From: Anaerococcus sp. Marseille-P3625
GTDB lineage: Bacteria > Bacillota > Clostridia > Tissierellales > Peptoniphilaceae
Reading direction: 5' to 3'
Assembly (NCBI RefSeq): GCF_900232825.1
Contig: NZ_OCTP01000011.1
Span: 583,262 to 647,261 of the forward strand
Length of the DNA stretch: 64,000 nt
Shown: in pieces, positions 52,690 to 62,371 of the stretch
Layout: the number at the start of each line of letters is the position of its first letter
How positions within the stretch are numbered: position 1 is the first letter of the stretch
Notes under the pieces: model-generated
What the model was told of the DNA's origin: nothing
The model's database searches: none
What the model saw: the letters and a program-made list of their open reading frames with translations, nothing else
Translations under genes and position numbers: made by a program

Positions 52690-54603
52690 TTATTTTACAA
52701 TATATCCTAAGTTATTTAACATATCATTTCTTAATTCTAAGTTTGATAGATAATAATCTATTGTTGGATATTTCTTTTTTGCTTGGTCAACTGTTGATTT
52801 TGCTTCAATTTTCTTTAGTGGATCTAGGGTTACTGTTACAACTTTTTCTAAATCCTTGTAAGCTTTTCTTGAAAAGTCATCTAAAAGCATCTTGAAATGT
52901 GGACTTACATAAGCTTCTTTTTTGCTTTCTTCTACTTCTTTGCTAGCCTTATCAAGCTTTTCAATTCCCTTTAGTAGGCTTTTTACAACTTCAAGTTCTT
53001 TTTCATCAGCAAGAGCTTTTGCAACTTCTTCTCTTAGTTTTACTTGTCTTACAACTTCAGAAATTTCTTCATTCTTATCATTTATTTGAGAAATTAGGCT
53101 TTGAGCTTTCTTTTCGTCAGAATTTTCTTCTTTTTTAGCTTTCTCTTCTTCTTTTGTAGAAATTTTCTTAGCTTTTTCTAGACGTTTTTCTGCATCTTTG
53201 AGTAGTTTTTGATATTCTTCTTTGCCTAAGATTGGCTCAAGTATTGAGTCGATTTGCTTGTTGTAGCCTATGATTTTGTCTGCAAGATCATTTGCTTTTT
53301 TGTCATCTTCGCTAACCATGATGGTTTTTGGTTCTTCTTCTTTTTTATCAGGAGTTTTTATCAACTTATCAAATCCTGTTTCATTGTCTTTTAGAAGTTT
53401 TATTATTTCATCATTTGTTAGCTCTATTTGATCGATTAATTCTTTTGCTTTTTCTTCAGAAGCATCAGTTTTTAAAGATTTTTCTATTTCAGCAGAATTT
53501 TCTTCTAATTTGTCTGTTAATTCTTTAGTTTTTTCTTCTGCTGTCTTTTCGTCTTTTTTATCTTCTTTCTTATCTTCTTTTGGCTCTTCTTTTTTATCTT
53601 CTTTATCTTCTTTAGGATTTTCTTTTACACCTTCATTTGCTAGCAAAATGTCGGTGATTTCTTTACTGTTTTCCTCTAAGATTTTTATAGCATCTAAGGC
53701 TTTTTCTTCGTCGCTAGTATTTTCTTTATTGTCTTCTTTTTTATCTTCTTCTTTTTTGACAAGGACACTTGCATCGTTTATCTTAAATTCTCCAAAATCT
53801 TCTAGTTGCTTTGTCTTAAATGAGATTTTTACAAGGCTATTAGGAGCAATTTCCAAATCTTTGATGTTGCCAAAATCTAAAGCCTTGCTATCAGTTAGTT
53901 TGTATCCTTCACTTGTCAATGTAAAGTATTCTAAGTTTATTTTTTCATTTTCAAATGATTGGTTTTCTGAAATTTCAAAATCATAGTTACTGATATTTTT
54001 TTCTTCTGTTGAGTTTAATAAATAATCAGTCCAAGTAATTGTCTTATCTTCGTTTATCTTACCAGCTAAAACGTGTGCTAATTCTTCACTTGTTTTTTCA
54101 ACTAACTTGTCAGCTTCGATTTGTCCACCTATACGTTTTGTTAGTATTTCATTGTTTTTTGAAATTAATCCTAAGTCGAAGAATAATTTGTCAGTCTTGT
54201 CTTTTTTGATGTCAGCTGATAATTTTAAGCTAGTTTTTTCGCCTGCTGCTAATTTGATTGCCAAGGCTTTACCAAGATCGGTTGCTAGTTCATTTGCTTT
54301 TATGTCGGAATTTTCTAGCTTCAAATTTTCAATGTTAGAATTTTCTGGCAAATAAAGATAAGCACTTAATTCTTGGCTTTGGATATTTTTATTTGTGATA
54401 TCGATATCATAAACAATTTGGCTTTTATCTTCTGATAAAGACATCTTGCTTTGAATTTCTAATGAATTTTCATGTTTTTCTTCTGTGGTAATTTCTGTTG
54501 CTTTAGGGTTTTCTTCTATACTAGCTGCTTCTACTATCATAGGGCTTGCTAATGATAGAGCTAATATTAGGGCTGTGTATTTTTTCTTAGATCTAGCTTT
54601 CAT
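52690..54603 (-). CDS. Secreted protein with five copies of a helical repeat
   Basis: The 637 residues comprise a signal peptide (about 1-27; YTALILALSLASPMIVEAAS), a beta-rich N-terminal domain (about 35-285), then a charged region. That region holds five copies of a 26-30-residue helical unit (about 298-327, 355-380, 382-408, 432-457, 495-522; consensus like EEKAKELIDKLEENSAEI), and a helical C-terminal domain (523-637) follows. No LPxTG-type anchor is present. The same unit occurs once in each of the two NPKTG proteins nearby, suggesting a shared partner or assembly. A frame-open ATG at 54621 overlaps the GGAGG, so 54603 is preferred. Confidence 0.75.
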   Translation of the reverse strand: MKARSKKKYTALILALSLASPMIVEAASIEENPKATEITTEEKHENSLEIQSKMSLSEDKSQIVYDIDITNKNIQSQELSAYLYLPENSNIENLKLENSDIKANELATDLGKALAIKLAAGEKTSLKLSADIKKDKTDKLFFDLGLISKNNEILTKRIGGQIEADKLVEKTSEELAHVLAGKINEDKTITWTDYLLNSTEEKNISNYDFEISENQSFENEKINLEYFTLTSEGYKLTDSKALDFGNIKDLEIAPNSLVKISFKTKQLEDFGEFKINDASVLVKKEEDKKEDNKENTSDEEKALDAIKILEENSKEITDILLANEGVKENPKEDKEDKKEEPKEDKKEDKKDEKTAEEKTKELTDKLEENSAEIEKSLKTDASEEKAKELIDQIELTNDEIIKLLKDNETGFDKLIKTPDKKEEEPKTIMVSEDDKKANDLADKIIGYNKQIDSILEPILGKEEYQKLLKDAEKRLEKAKKISTKEEEKAKKEENSDEKKAQSLISQINDKNEEISEVVRQVKLREEVAKALADEKELEVVKSLLKGIEKLDKASKEVEESKKEAYVSPHFKMLLDDFSRKAYKDLEKVVTVTLDPLKKIEAKSTVDQAKKKYPTIDYYLSNLELRNDMLNNLGYIVK

Positions 54604-54729
54604 GTTTATAAAATCCTCCATATTACTTATATTTTATCAGAAAAATTAGGAAAATACAACGTTTTATATATATTTGTTAACTTATATAAAGTTCTTATGA
54701 AAAAGTTTTTATTGATAATATTTTGCTAA

Positions 54730-54768
54730 AAATAAAAAAGGTGATGGCAAAAATTTGCCATCACCTTT
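54730..54768 (-). terminator. Terminator of the CoA-transferase gene
   Basis: A perfect 15-base inverted repeat AAAGGTGATGGCAAA / TTTGCCATCACCTTT followed on the leftward strand by a U-tract, 9 bases after the stop. Confidence 0.92.
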
Positions 54769-54776
54769 ACGATTTA

Positions 54777-56117
54777 TTATTTGTTAGAATTTCTCCAAAT
54801 TCCTAATTTGTCAGCTTCTTTGATTAATTCGTCACGATTGTCTGGATGTGCAAGTTCTACTAGAGCTTCTGCTGCTTGCCAGGTTGATAGGCCTTTGAAA
54901 TTTCTAATTCCTTGTTCTGTTGCTATATAGTGAGTGTTGCTTCTTACTGCTGTTGCTTGTGTGCCTGGTAAAAATGTTGGAACGATGTTTGAAATTCTAA
55001 CACCGTCTTTGTTTACTCTTGAAGATTTTAGGGCAACTATTGAACGTCCTCCCTTTGATCTATAAGCTCCAAGTATGAAATCTAGCGCTCCACCTGCTCC
55101 AGAAATGTGTCTTGTACCTACTGTTTCTGATGAAATTTGTCCCCAAAGGTCAACTTGCATAGCAGTATTTATGGAAACGAAATTATCCAAAGATGCGATT
55201 ACATCAATATCGTTGGCGTAATTTACTGGAACTGCCATTAGCTCTTCGTTGCCATCTATATAATCGTAAAGTTCTTGGCTACCTGCTGCGAAGGCGTAAG
55301 TTTGACGACCTGTGTCATGGTTTTTCTTCATGCCGGTGATTTTGCCTGCTTTTGCCATATCTACAAAGGAATCTACATACATTTCAGTATGAACTCCTAA
55401 ATCTTTTAGGTCGGATTTGGCAATTTCTGAACCAATTGCATTTGGAAGGCCACCAATTCCTATTTGTAAGCAGTCGCCATCTCTTAATAGTCCAACTACA
55501 TGGCTTGCAACTTGTAATTCTTCTTCGCCAAATTTTGCCTTGCCAAGAGTTAACATTTCATAATTTGCTTCATAAATATAGTCTACATCTTTGATATTTA
55601 CATAGTTTAGATAGCCACCTAAAGCTATTGGTACATTTTCATTTACTTCAAGGATTATCTTATCGGCATTGTTAAAGGTTGCCCAAGTGTGGCTTGCTGA
55701 TAAACCAAAGTTAAAATTACCGTGTTTATCCATTGGCGCAACTTGGATTACTGCTATATTTATCTTATCTTCAAGGTCATAAATATATCTAGGAAGCTCG
55801 CTATATTTAATTGGAATGAAATATGCTCCGTATTTGTTGTTATTTATTAAATTTCTTTCAGTTCCTGATGAGTGCCAAGAATGATAAATAATATGCTCCC
55901 CTGTTGTGTCAGCTTTGCCTATTTCTAGCTCGTAAGGAACTACTCCACCTTTTACTTTTACATCGTGAAGTTCGTTTGCTCTTTTTGCCAAAGCTTGGTC
56001 AAAAGCTTTTGGTGTAAGTGCACACCAGCCTATATCTACCCAATCGCCATCTTTTACCATGGCTGCGGCTTTGTCTGCTGTTATTAGTTTTTCTTGGTAA
56101 AGTTTTTTGTAATCCAT
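54777..56117 (-). CDS. Acyl-CoA:acetate CoA-transferase (butyryl-CoA:acetate type)
   Basis: This 446-residue class I CoA-transferase of the acetyl-CoA hydrolase/4-hydroxybutyrate CoA-transferase group moves CoA from an acyl-CoA, probably butyryl-CoA, to acetate in the last step of fermentation. The CoA loop QIGIGGLPNAI (about residue 218), the likely catalytic Glu in GVHTEMYVDSF (about 240), and the family segment YAFAAGSQELYDYIDGN are visible. GGAGAGG precedes the ATG. It is monocistronic with a strong terminator. Succinyl-CoA or 4-hydroxybutyrate specificity is not excluded. Confidence 0.85.
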   Translation of the reverse strand: MDYKKLYQEKLITADKAAAMVKDGDWVDIGWCALTPKAFDQALAKRANELHDVKVKGGVVPYELEIGKADTTGEHIIYHSWHSSGTERNLINNNKYGAYFIPIKYSELPRYIYDLEDKINIAVIQVAPMDKHGNFNFGLSASHTWATFNNADKIILEVNENVPIALGGYLNYVNIKDVDYIYEANYEMLTLGKAKFGEEELQVASHVVGLLRDGDCLQIGIGGLPNAIGSEIAKSDLKDLGVHTEMYVDSFVDMAKAGKITGMKKNHDTGRQTYAFAAGSQELYDYIDGNEELMAVPVNYANDIDVIASLDNFVSINTAMQVDLWGQISSETVGTRHISGAGGALDFILGAYRSKGGRSIVALKSSRVNKDGVRISNIVPTFLPGTQATAVRSNTHYIATEQGIRNFKGLSTWQAAEALVELAHPDNRDELIKEADKLGIWRNSNK

Positions 56118-56234
56118 TTATACCTCTCCATAAATCGTTTTCTCTATATTTATTTAAGCTAGAAATTCTAGCAAAATATGAATCATCATACTAATCTAAT
56201 AATACCCAATATTTTGAAAATTTTACAATTTATT

Positions 56235-56792
56235 TTAGTTAAATAATAAATTAATGACTAAATATAAAATTCCACAGAAAAGCATTATTTTTATCGGATC
56301 GATTTTGCTTTTAAACATAGTAAATAAGGAAACAATAAAAATTCCTAGCATGATCCAATCCATATTTCCTAAAGATATGGCCTTTACATCAAAAAAAGCA
56401 GTTTGTAAAATCGAAATTCCAGCTATTAAAATCATTGAAACTATGGCAGGTCTTAGAAAGTTAAGAATATTTGTCATAGCATCAAGGTCTTTGTATTTTT
56501 TGTAAAAATATGAAATGCCACCAACTATTATGCAGGAAGGCAAAACACAACCAAAAGTTGCTGCAAGCGCTCCAGGAAAACCTGCAATCCTCGTTCCTAC
56601 AAAAGTTGCGGAATTTATTGCAATTGGTCCCGGTGTCATTTGGCTTATGGTTATTAGATCGTTAAATTCACTAAGACTTAGCCAATGGTGTAAGTTTACA
56701 ACTTCTTCTTGGATTAGTGGAAGAGCTGCATATCCCCCACCAAAGGAAAATAATCCGATTTTTAAAAAGCTTATAAATAAATTAATTAGCAT
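56235..56792 (-). CDS. chrA: Chromate transporter half-protein (CHR family), second
   Basis: This 185-residue short-chain CHR membrane protein has the LFSFGGGYAALPLIQEEVV and MTPGPIAINSATFVG motifs and about five hydrophobic helices. A frame-open ATG at 56825 lies inside the upstream gene; GGAGG four to five bases before 56792 marks the start, overlapping the partner stop by 11 bases. Paired single-domain CHR proteins work together in B. subtilis to export chromate; the true substrate here is unproved. Confidence 0.85.
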   Translation of the reverse strand: MLINLFISFLKIGLFSFGGGYAALPLIQEEVVNLHHWLSLSEFNDLITISQMTPGPIAINSATFVGTRIAGFPGALAATFGCVLPSCIIVGGISYFYKKYKDLDAMTNILNFLRPAIVSMILIAGISILQTAFFDVKAISLGNMDWIMLGIFIVSLFTMFKSKIDPIKIMLFCGILYLVINLLFN

Positions 56793-57342
56793 GATTTCCT
56801 CCAAAAATTGTGTAAATTCCACCAATTACAATAAGTCCAAGGATTATGTAAGTCACATTAACTTTTAGAAAAAATCCTAAGATAAAACTTGTTAGCATTA
56901 TAATTACTACAAGTGGTTTTCTATCTTTAAGCAAATCTTTTGCCATATCGATTACGACTTTGATTATCAAAGCTCCAACACCAGCTTGCATGCCCTTTAA
57001 GAAAAGTCCAATATATTTATTTGTAATAAAAGCTTGATAGGCTATGGAGATTAAACTTATAATTACTAAAGGCGGAATAATCGTTCCCAAAATTGCAACA
57101 AACATTCCCATTAGTCCAAAAGTTTTATAACCAACTACAACAGCTGCATTTACAGCCACAGGACCTGGCGCAGATTGAGCAATTGCAGTCATATCGAGCA
57201 TTTCATCTTTATTTATCCAATTTAATCTATCTACAAATGTATCTTTCATCAAAGATAAAATTACATAACCACCACCAAAGGTAAAGGCTGACAAATAGAG
57301 GGTGGATTTGAATAATTGCCATAAATTTTTATTTTTTTCCAT
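56782..57342 (-). CDS. chrA: Chromate transporter half-protein (CHR family), first
   Basis: This 186-residue single CHR domain has the AFTFGGGYVILSLMKDTFV and QSAPGPVAVNAAVVVGY motifs and about five membrane segments. It overlaps the second half-gene by 11 bases, so the pair is translationally coupled and likely forms an antiparallel complex. Together they equal one long-chain ChrA. Confidence 0.85.
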   Translation of the reverse strand: MEKNKNLWQLFKSTLYLSAFTFGGGYVILSLMKDTFVDRLNWINKDEMLDMTAIAQSAPGPVAVNAAVVVGYKTFGLMGMFVAILGTIIPPLVIISLISIAYQAFITNKYIGLFLKGMQAGVGALIIKVVIDMAKDLLKDRKPLVVIIMLTSFILGFFLKVNVTYIILGLIVIGGIYTIFGGNHAN

Positions 57343-57379
57343 AAAACCTCTTTTCTTTTTTTCACCTATAAATAAATAT

Positions 57380-57406
57380 ACCCTTAAAGCGCTTGACTTT
57401 AAGGGT
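57380..57406 (-). terminator. Terminator after transketolase
   Basis: ACCCTTAAAG and CTTTAAGGGT arms around seven bases; the following leftward sequence is A/T-rich (ATATTTATTT). It lies 15 bases after the tkt stop. Confidence 0.7.
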
Positions 57407-57420
57407 AGGGTTTTGTATTT

Positions 57421-59406
57421 CTATTTTAGAAAATCTTTAATACGGCTTGCAATTTTTTCTTTAGTAAAGCCAAATGCTTCCATAACTTCTTCGCCTTTTC
57501 CTGATGCTCCAAAGCTATCGATTCCAATATTTAATCCATCTAAGCCAGTCCATTCTGCCCAGCCAAAGGTAGATGCCATTTCAAGTGAAACTTTTTTGAT
57601 ATTTCTTGGTAAAACTTGATCTTTGTAAGCTTTATCTTGATTTCTAAATAATTCCATTGATGGCATTGAAACTACTCTTATCTTTTTGCCTTCTTTTGCT
57701 AAAATTTCTTTGGCATCAAGAGCAAGTTCAACTTCGCTTCCTGTTGCAATTATTATTAATTCTGGATTTTCGCAATCGCTAATTACATAAGCGCCTTTTT
57801 CAATTCCAGTTAGATTTTCTGTTTCTTTTAGATTTCTAACGTTTTGACGAGTTAGAGCCATTACCACTGGTTTATCCTTGCTTTCTAGGGCTATTTTCCA
57901 AGCAAGTCTTGTTTCGTTGGCATCTGCTGGTCTTAGCATTAGAGTATTTGGAATTGCTCTAATCATAGCAAGTTGGTCTATTGGTTCGTGAGTTGGTCCA
58001 TCTTCACCAACAGCTATTGAATCGTGAGTCATAACATAAGTTAGTGGCAAATTTGACAAAGCAGAAAGTCTAATTGCAGCTTTCAAATAATCTGTAAAGA
58101 CAAAGAATGTTGAAACATGATGGAAACTTCCACCGTGGGCGATTATTCCATTGCCAATTGCCGCCATGGCAAATTCACGAACTCCGTAGTAGATATTTCT
58201 GCCTGCTGGAGTCTTATCTGTAAAGGCTTCGGTATCTTTTATATTTGTTTTGTTTGATGAGAACAAATCTGCAGAACCGCCCCAGAAATTTGGAGTGATT
58301 TTTGCCAAATCTTGGATAATTTCGCCATTTGATGCACGAGTTGCAAGAGCCTTATCTTCAGCAGAATATTTTTTCACTTGATCTATAAAGTTTTCTGGCA
58401 ATTCTCTATTGATGCCAGCCATTAGATTTTTGTAATCTTCAGCGTATTTTTCCTTATAAGATTTTAAAAGTTCGTCCCATTTTTCGTTAGCTTCTTTGCC
58501 TTTTGCCAAAATTCCATCTGCAAAAGTTTGATAAACTTCTTCTGGAATTTGAAAATCATCCTCGCTCCAACCATAAACTTCTTTAGCTTTGATGAAATCT
58601 TCTTTGCCAATAGGAGCTCCGTGAACCTTGTTTGTTCCTTGATTTGCTGAACCAAAACCAATGATAGTTTTTATTTCTATAATTGTAGGGCCATTGGTAT
58701 TTTCTTTTGCCTTGCTTATAGCTTGGTAAATATCTTCTAGCTTGCCACCATCTTCTACAAGTAGATAATTCCAATTAAGAGCTTCGGCACGTTTTTTAGT
58801 ATCTTCAGAAAAAGTTGTTGAAGTTTTGCCATCAAGACAAATGTCATTTGAATCGTATAGGACAATTAGCTTTGATAAATTTAAATGTCCAGCAAGACTC
58901 ATAGCCTCATAGGAAATTCCTTCCATAAGATCGCCATCGCCACAAAGAGCGTAAGTATAGTGGTCGATTATTGGTAAATCTTCTTTGTTATACAAGGCTG
59001 CCATGTGTTTTTCTGCAATTGCAAGTCCAACTGCTTGGGCAATTCCTTGACCTAAAGGTCCTGTTGTAACTTCAACTCCGTCTATATGGCCTCTTTCTGG
59101 ATGGCCTGCTGTTTTGGCATTTAGTTGTCTAAAATCTTTTAGATCATCAAGGCTTACATCATAACCAGATAGGTGGAGTAAAGCATAAAGCATAGCAGAA
59201 CCATGGCCTGCTGATAATACAAATCTATCACGATCGAAGAAAGAAGAATTTTTTGGATTTGCCTTTAAGATTTTGTTCCACAAAACATAAGCCATTGGTG
59301 CTGCTCCCATTGGAAGACCTGGGTGGCCACTGTTAGCTTTTTCAATTTGAGCTATAGAGAGTGCACGAATAGCAGAAACTGCTCTATCATCATTTTTATT
59401 AAACAT
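57421..59406 (-). CDS. tkt: Transketolase
   Basis: This 661-residue thiamine diphosphate enzyme of the non-oxidative pentose phosphate pathway is full length. The N-terminal SGHPGLPMGAAP, cofactor motif CGDGDLMEGISYEAMSLAGH (about 150-170), pyrimidine-domain GVREFAMAAIGNG and THDSIAVGEDGPTHEP are intact. GAGGGG three bases before the ATG at 59406 sets the start; the frame is open to 59430. As the last gene of the ascorbate cluster it would process the xylulose-5-phosphate made there, with the transaldolase upstream. Confidence 0.94.
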   Translation of the reverse strand: MFNKNDDRAVSAIRALSIAQIEKANSGHPGLPMGAAPMAYVLWNKILKANPKNSSFFDRDRFVLSAGHGSAMLYALLHLSGYDVSLDDLKDFRQLNAKTAGHPERGHIDGVEVTTGPLGQGIAQAVGLAIAEKHMAALYNKEDLPIIDHYTYALCGDGDLMEGISYEAMSLAGHLNLSKLIVLYDSNDICLDGKTSTTFSEDTKKRAEALNWNYLLVEDGGKLEDIYQAISKAKENTNGPTIIEIKTIIGFGSANQGTNKVHGAPIGKEDFIKAKEVYGWSEDDFQIPEEVYQTFADGILAKGKEANEKWDELLKSYKEKYAEDYKNLMAGINRELPENFIDQVKKYSAEDKALATRASNGEIIQDLAKITPNFWGGSADLFSSNKTNIKDTEAFTDKTPAGRNIYYGVREFAMAAIGNGIIAHGGSFHHVSTFFVFTDYLKAAIRLSALSNLPLTYVMTHDSIAVGEDGPTHEPIDQLAMIRAIPNTLMLRPADANETRLAWKIALESKDKPVVMALTRQNVRNLKETENLTGIEKGAYVISDCENPELIIIATGSEVELALDAKEILAKEGKKIRVVSMPSMELFRNQDKAYKDQVLPRNIKKVSLEMASTFGWAEWTGLDGLNIGIDSFGASGKGEEVMEAFGFTKEKIASRIKDFLK

Positions 59407-59471
59407 TTTCCCCTCATTTCTTTTTATCAATTTTTACAAAATAACTTACTAATATTATACTACGAAATATT

Positions 59472-59502
59472 ACAAAAATAGAGCAAGCGATGAGCACTTG
59501 CC
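59472..59502 (-). terminator. Weak hairpin between transaldolase and transketolase genes
   Basis: GCAAG and CTTGC arms with extra flanking pairs, followed on the leftward strand by TCTATTTTTG. It may only partly terminate, letting tkt be expressed at a different level. Confidence 0.4.
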
Positions 59503-59527
59503 CTAATTTTTTCTAAATTTTTATTTT

Positions 59528-60181
59528 TTATTTATTTTTTGCTTGGAAAGCATCCCAATCTCTTATGAAGGCTTCGATGCCTGCTGTTGTTAGTGGATGT
59601 GTCCAGAGTTTTTCAAATAGAGTTCCAGGTATTGTAGCTATATGAGCTCCAGCAAGAGCGGCTTGTTCTACATGGCCTATATTTCTGATGCTTGCTGCAA
59701 TTATTTCTGATTGGAAACCGTAGATGTCGATTACATCTCTTAGTTCTCCTATTAGTCTTGCACCATTTTCTCCCATATCATCGATTCTACCTATAAATGG
59801 TGAGATGTAGGTTGCGCCAGCTTTCATTGCCATTAGGCCTTGAGATACTGAAAATATCAATGTGCAGTTGGTTTTTATTCCTTCAGCGCTTAGGGTATGG
59901 ATGGCTTTTAGTCCATCTTCAGTCATTGGAATTTTTACAACGATATTATCTGCCCATTTTGCTAATTCTCTTGCTTGTTTTACCATGCCTTCGTAGTCAT
60001 AGCTTGTTACTTCTGCTGAAATAGGACCATCTACAAAACCTGCTATTTCTTTTACTACTTCTTCAAAATTACGACCTTCTTTGTTGATTAATGAAGGGTT
60101 AGTTGTAACTCCATCGCAAAGACCTAGATCGTTTATTCTTTTTATTTCATCTACATTGGCTGTGTCTAAGAAAAATTTCAT
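59528..60181 (-). CDS. tal: Transaldolase (TalC / fructose-6-phosphate aldolase-like)
   Basis: This 217-residue short transaldolase has the family start [31 protein letters not shown], the Schiff-base Lys in [12 protein letters not shown] (about residue 86), [12 protein letters not shown] and the C-terminal [13 protein letters not shown]. Enzymes of this size are either transaldolase (TalC) or fructose-6-phosphate aldolase; the transketolase next door favours transaldolase. It lies 24 bases after ulaD. Confidence 0.92.
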   Translation of the reverse strand: MKFFLDTANVDEIKRINDLGLCDGVTTNPSLINKEGRNFEEVVKEIAGFVDGPISAEVTSYDYEGMVKQARELAKWADNIVVKIPMTEDGLKAIHTLSAEGIKTNCTLIFSVSQGLMAMKAGATYISPFIGRIDDMGENGARLIGELRDVIDIYGFQSEIIAASIRNIGHVEQAALAGAHIATIPGTLFEKLWTHPLTTAGIEAFIRDWDAFQAKNK

Positions 60182-60205
60182 TTTGCCTCCTAAAATCTTT
60201 TAATA

Positions 60206-60844
60206 CTAAAATATCTCGTTAATTTTGTTTTTGAAGTCTTCTGCAGCTTTTTTTGGATTTTCTGCTTCTGCAATTCCTCTTCCTGCTATGAAACAAGCAA
60301 CATCAATGCCTTTGAAAAGTTGTAGGGTATCTACATTTAATCCACCAGTTACTGAAACTTCAAATCCCATATCTACAAGTTTATTGATTTTTGTTAGATC
60401 TTTTTCTCCCCAAGTTTCGCCACTTAAAAGAGCATCTCTTGATTGGTGATAGACAACTTGATTTATGCCAATTTCCTTCCAAGCTTTGGCTTGGTCAAAT
60501 GTCCAATCTCCATAAAGTTCAACTTGAAGCTCGTCGATTTCTTTGTTGGCAGCTTGCATGGTAGGAATTGTCGCACAGCAAATTACTGTCATCCAATTTG
60601 CTCCAGCGTCTTTGCAATTTTTTGCAACAGTTTTACCTGCATCGGCACACTTGGTGTCTGCAAGTATGGTTTTTTCTGGATATAAAGCTCTTATTGCTCT
60701 AACTGGTTCCATACCATCTTGTAGGCATAAAACTGTTCCTACTTCTATTATATCAACTACATCGCCAACTTCTCTTACAGTTTCTAAGGCTTTGCTTAAA
60801 GATTGACTATCTAAAGCTATTTGTAGCTTTGGTTTACTCATCAC
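60206..60844 (-). CDS. ulaD: 3-keto-L-gulonate-6-phosphate decarboxylase
   Basis: This 212-residue orotidine-decarboxylase-superfamily barrel (KPKLQIALDSQSLSKAL, EVGTVLCLQDGMEPVRAIR, TILADTKCADAGK, EVSVTGGLNVDTL) decarboxylates 3-keto-L-gulonate-6-phosphate to L-xylulose-5-phosphate. The related 3-hexulose-6-phosphate synthase is the alternative, but the flanking ulaE, ulaF and ascorbate PTS genes fit UlaD. Confidence 0.9.
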   Translation of the reverse strand: MMSKPKLQIALDSQSLSKALETVREVGDVVDIIEVGTVLCLQDGMEPVRAIRALYPEKTILADTKCADAGKTVAKNCKDAGANWMTVICCATIPTMQAANKEIDELQVELYGDWTFDQAKAWKEIGINQVVYHQSRDALLSGETWGEKDLTKINKLVDMGFEVSVTGGLNVDTLQLFKGIDVACFIAGRGIAEAENPKKAAEDFKNKINEIF

Positions 60845-60852
60845 TTTTCTCC

Positions 60853-61683
60853 TTATTTTAATTTGTTAACTAAAAATTCATAAGAATCTTTGATTATTTC
60901 CTTGTAATTTTCTTCTCCATGATCCCAAAATTCACCTGTGTATATGGCAACTTTTTGATTTTTCAACTCTTTTATTGATCTTTCGTATTCTGTATGACCA
61001 CCTGAGCCAAATTTCATATCTCGATAGATTCCTGGATTTGTTTCTTTTAGGTGGGCTGCAAATATGTGACCAGCACCTTTTTTCAAATCTTCTATAACAT
61101 CTGTGCCGTATTTTACAGCTGCATTTTTAAGATTTCCTATATCTGGATAAATTCCCAAATATGGGCTGTTTATGATATCTACATAGTGCATAGCCTTTTC
61201 TACAGTATCCATAAATTCTGTTTCCATGGTTTCAAAAGCGAGTATCACGCCGTATTTGCTGGCAAGATCTACTGCCTTGGATAGATTTTCCAAGAAATAT
61301 TTTTTGCTATCAGCAGTGCTTTCTTCGTAATAAACATCATAACCTGCAAGTTGAATGATTCTAATACCGTTGTTATCAGAAAATTCTATGGCTTTTTTCA
61401 TAATATCCATGGATTTTTCTCTGATTTCTTTTTTGCTTGATCCAAAAGGATATTTCCTATGGCCTGATAAGCACATGGTTCTAATTCTCATATCACAAGC
61501 TACTTGTGATTTTTTTAGAATGTCACTTGTGCCATCATAAAGCCTATTTAGTTTTTCATCGCTTTCGTCTATGCTTATTTCTAGCTGATCAAAGCCAATT
61601 TCTTTTGCAAATTTTAGTTTTTGATCTAAAGATAAAGAATTTGGCAAAGCTTTTTCATAGATTCCCAGATTAATTTTGTCCAT
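60853..61683 (-). CDS. ulaE: L-xylulose/L-ribulose-5-phosphate 3-epimerase
   Basis: This 276-residue TIM-barrel epimerase of the UlaE/SgbU type (GIYEKALPNSLSLDQKLKFA, TMCLSGHRKYPFGSSKKEIR, YPDIGNLKNAAVKYG, GEFWDHGEENYKEII) converts L-xylulose-5-phosphate to L-ribulose-5-phosphate. The ATG at 61683 lies eleven bases after GGAG and overlaps the ulaF stop; an ATG at 61701 overlaps that GGAG and is unlikely. Confidence 0.93.
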   Translation of the reverse strand: MDKINLGIYEKALPNSLSLDQKLKFAKEIGFDQLEISIDESDEKLNRLYDGTSDILKKSQVACDMRIRTMCLSGHRKYPFGSSKKEIREKSMDIMKKAIEFSDNNGIRIIQLAGYDVYYEESTADSKKYFLENLSKAVDLASKYGVILAFETMETEFMDTVEKAMHYVDIINSPYLGIYPDIGNLKNAAVKYGTDVIEDLKKGAGHIFAAHLKETNPGIYRDMKFGSGGHTEYERSIKELKNQKVAIYTGEFWDHGEENYKEIIKDSYEFLVNKLK

Positions 61684-62362
61684 AATAAGCGTTAGCTCCA
61701 TGTTTTCTTAGGTAATGTTTGTCTAATAATTCATCGCTCATGGCTTCATTTTTGCCAATTGAAATTAAGTGCCAATTCATAAAGGCAACTTCTTCTAAAA
61801 CTACAGAGTGGAAAACTGAATCTGCTGCATCTTCGCCAAAGACAAAAGGACCATGATTTGCTACCAAAACTGCTGGTACATCTTTTGGAGAAATTTTTCT
61901 ATCTTCAAAACACTTTATTATTACAAGTCCAGTGTTTTTTTCATAATCATTGGCAATTTCTTCTTTGGTCATATCAGCTGTTACTGGAATTGACCCATAA
62001 AAATAATCTCCATGAGTTGTTCCCATAGCTTTTATGTCCATTTTAGCCTGGGCCATTATCGTTGCCCATCTAGAGTGTGTGTGGGTTATGCCGCCAATTT
62101 CCGGGTATTTTTTGTAAATTTCTAAATGTGTTGCAGTATCGCTTGATGGTTTTAGATCTCCCTCAACAACGTTTCCGTCAAGGTCGACTACCACCATATC
62201 GCTTGCTTTCATAGTTTCATAATCCACGCCTGATGGTTTTATGACTACATATTTTCTATCTGGGGAAATTTCAGAAACATTTCCCCAGGTAAATTTTACT
62301 AGATCATATTTTGGCAATAATAAGTTTGCCTGGTAAACTTTTTGCTTGATATCTTCTAACAT
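61670..62362 (-). CDS. ulaF: L-ribulose-5-phosphate 4-epimerase
   Basis: This 230-residue class II aldolase-fold epimerase has the zinc ligands in GGITHTHSRWATIMAQA and GTTHGDYFYGSIPV. KPSGVDYETMKASDMVVVDL and ILVANHGPF-like VLVANHGPFVFGEDA are also typical of UlaF/AraD. It makes D-xylulose-5-phosphate, feeding the transketolase and transaldolase downstream. It overlaps ulaE. Confidence 0.94.
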   Translation of the reverse strand: MLEDIKQKVYQANLLLPKYDLVKFTWGNVSEISPDRKYVVIKPSGVDYETMKASDMVVVDLDGNVVEGDLKPSSDTATHLEIYKKYPEIGGITHTHSRWATIMAQAKMDIKAMGTTHGDYFYGSIPVTADMTKEEIANDYEKNTGLVIIKCFEDRKISPKDVPAVLVANHGPFVFGEDAADSVFHSVVLEEVAFMNWHLISIGKNEAMSDELLDKHYLRKHGANAYYGQN

Positions 62363-62371
62363 AAAGCCTAC

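Noticed and set aside
53328-53986. Rightward ORFs opposite the secreted repeat protein
   Set aside because: They mirror the Lys/Glu-rich coding of the leftward gene (Leu/Phe/Ser-rich antisense) and lack ribosome-binding sites.
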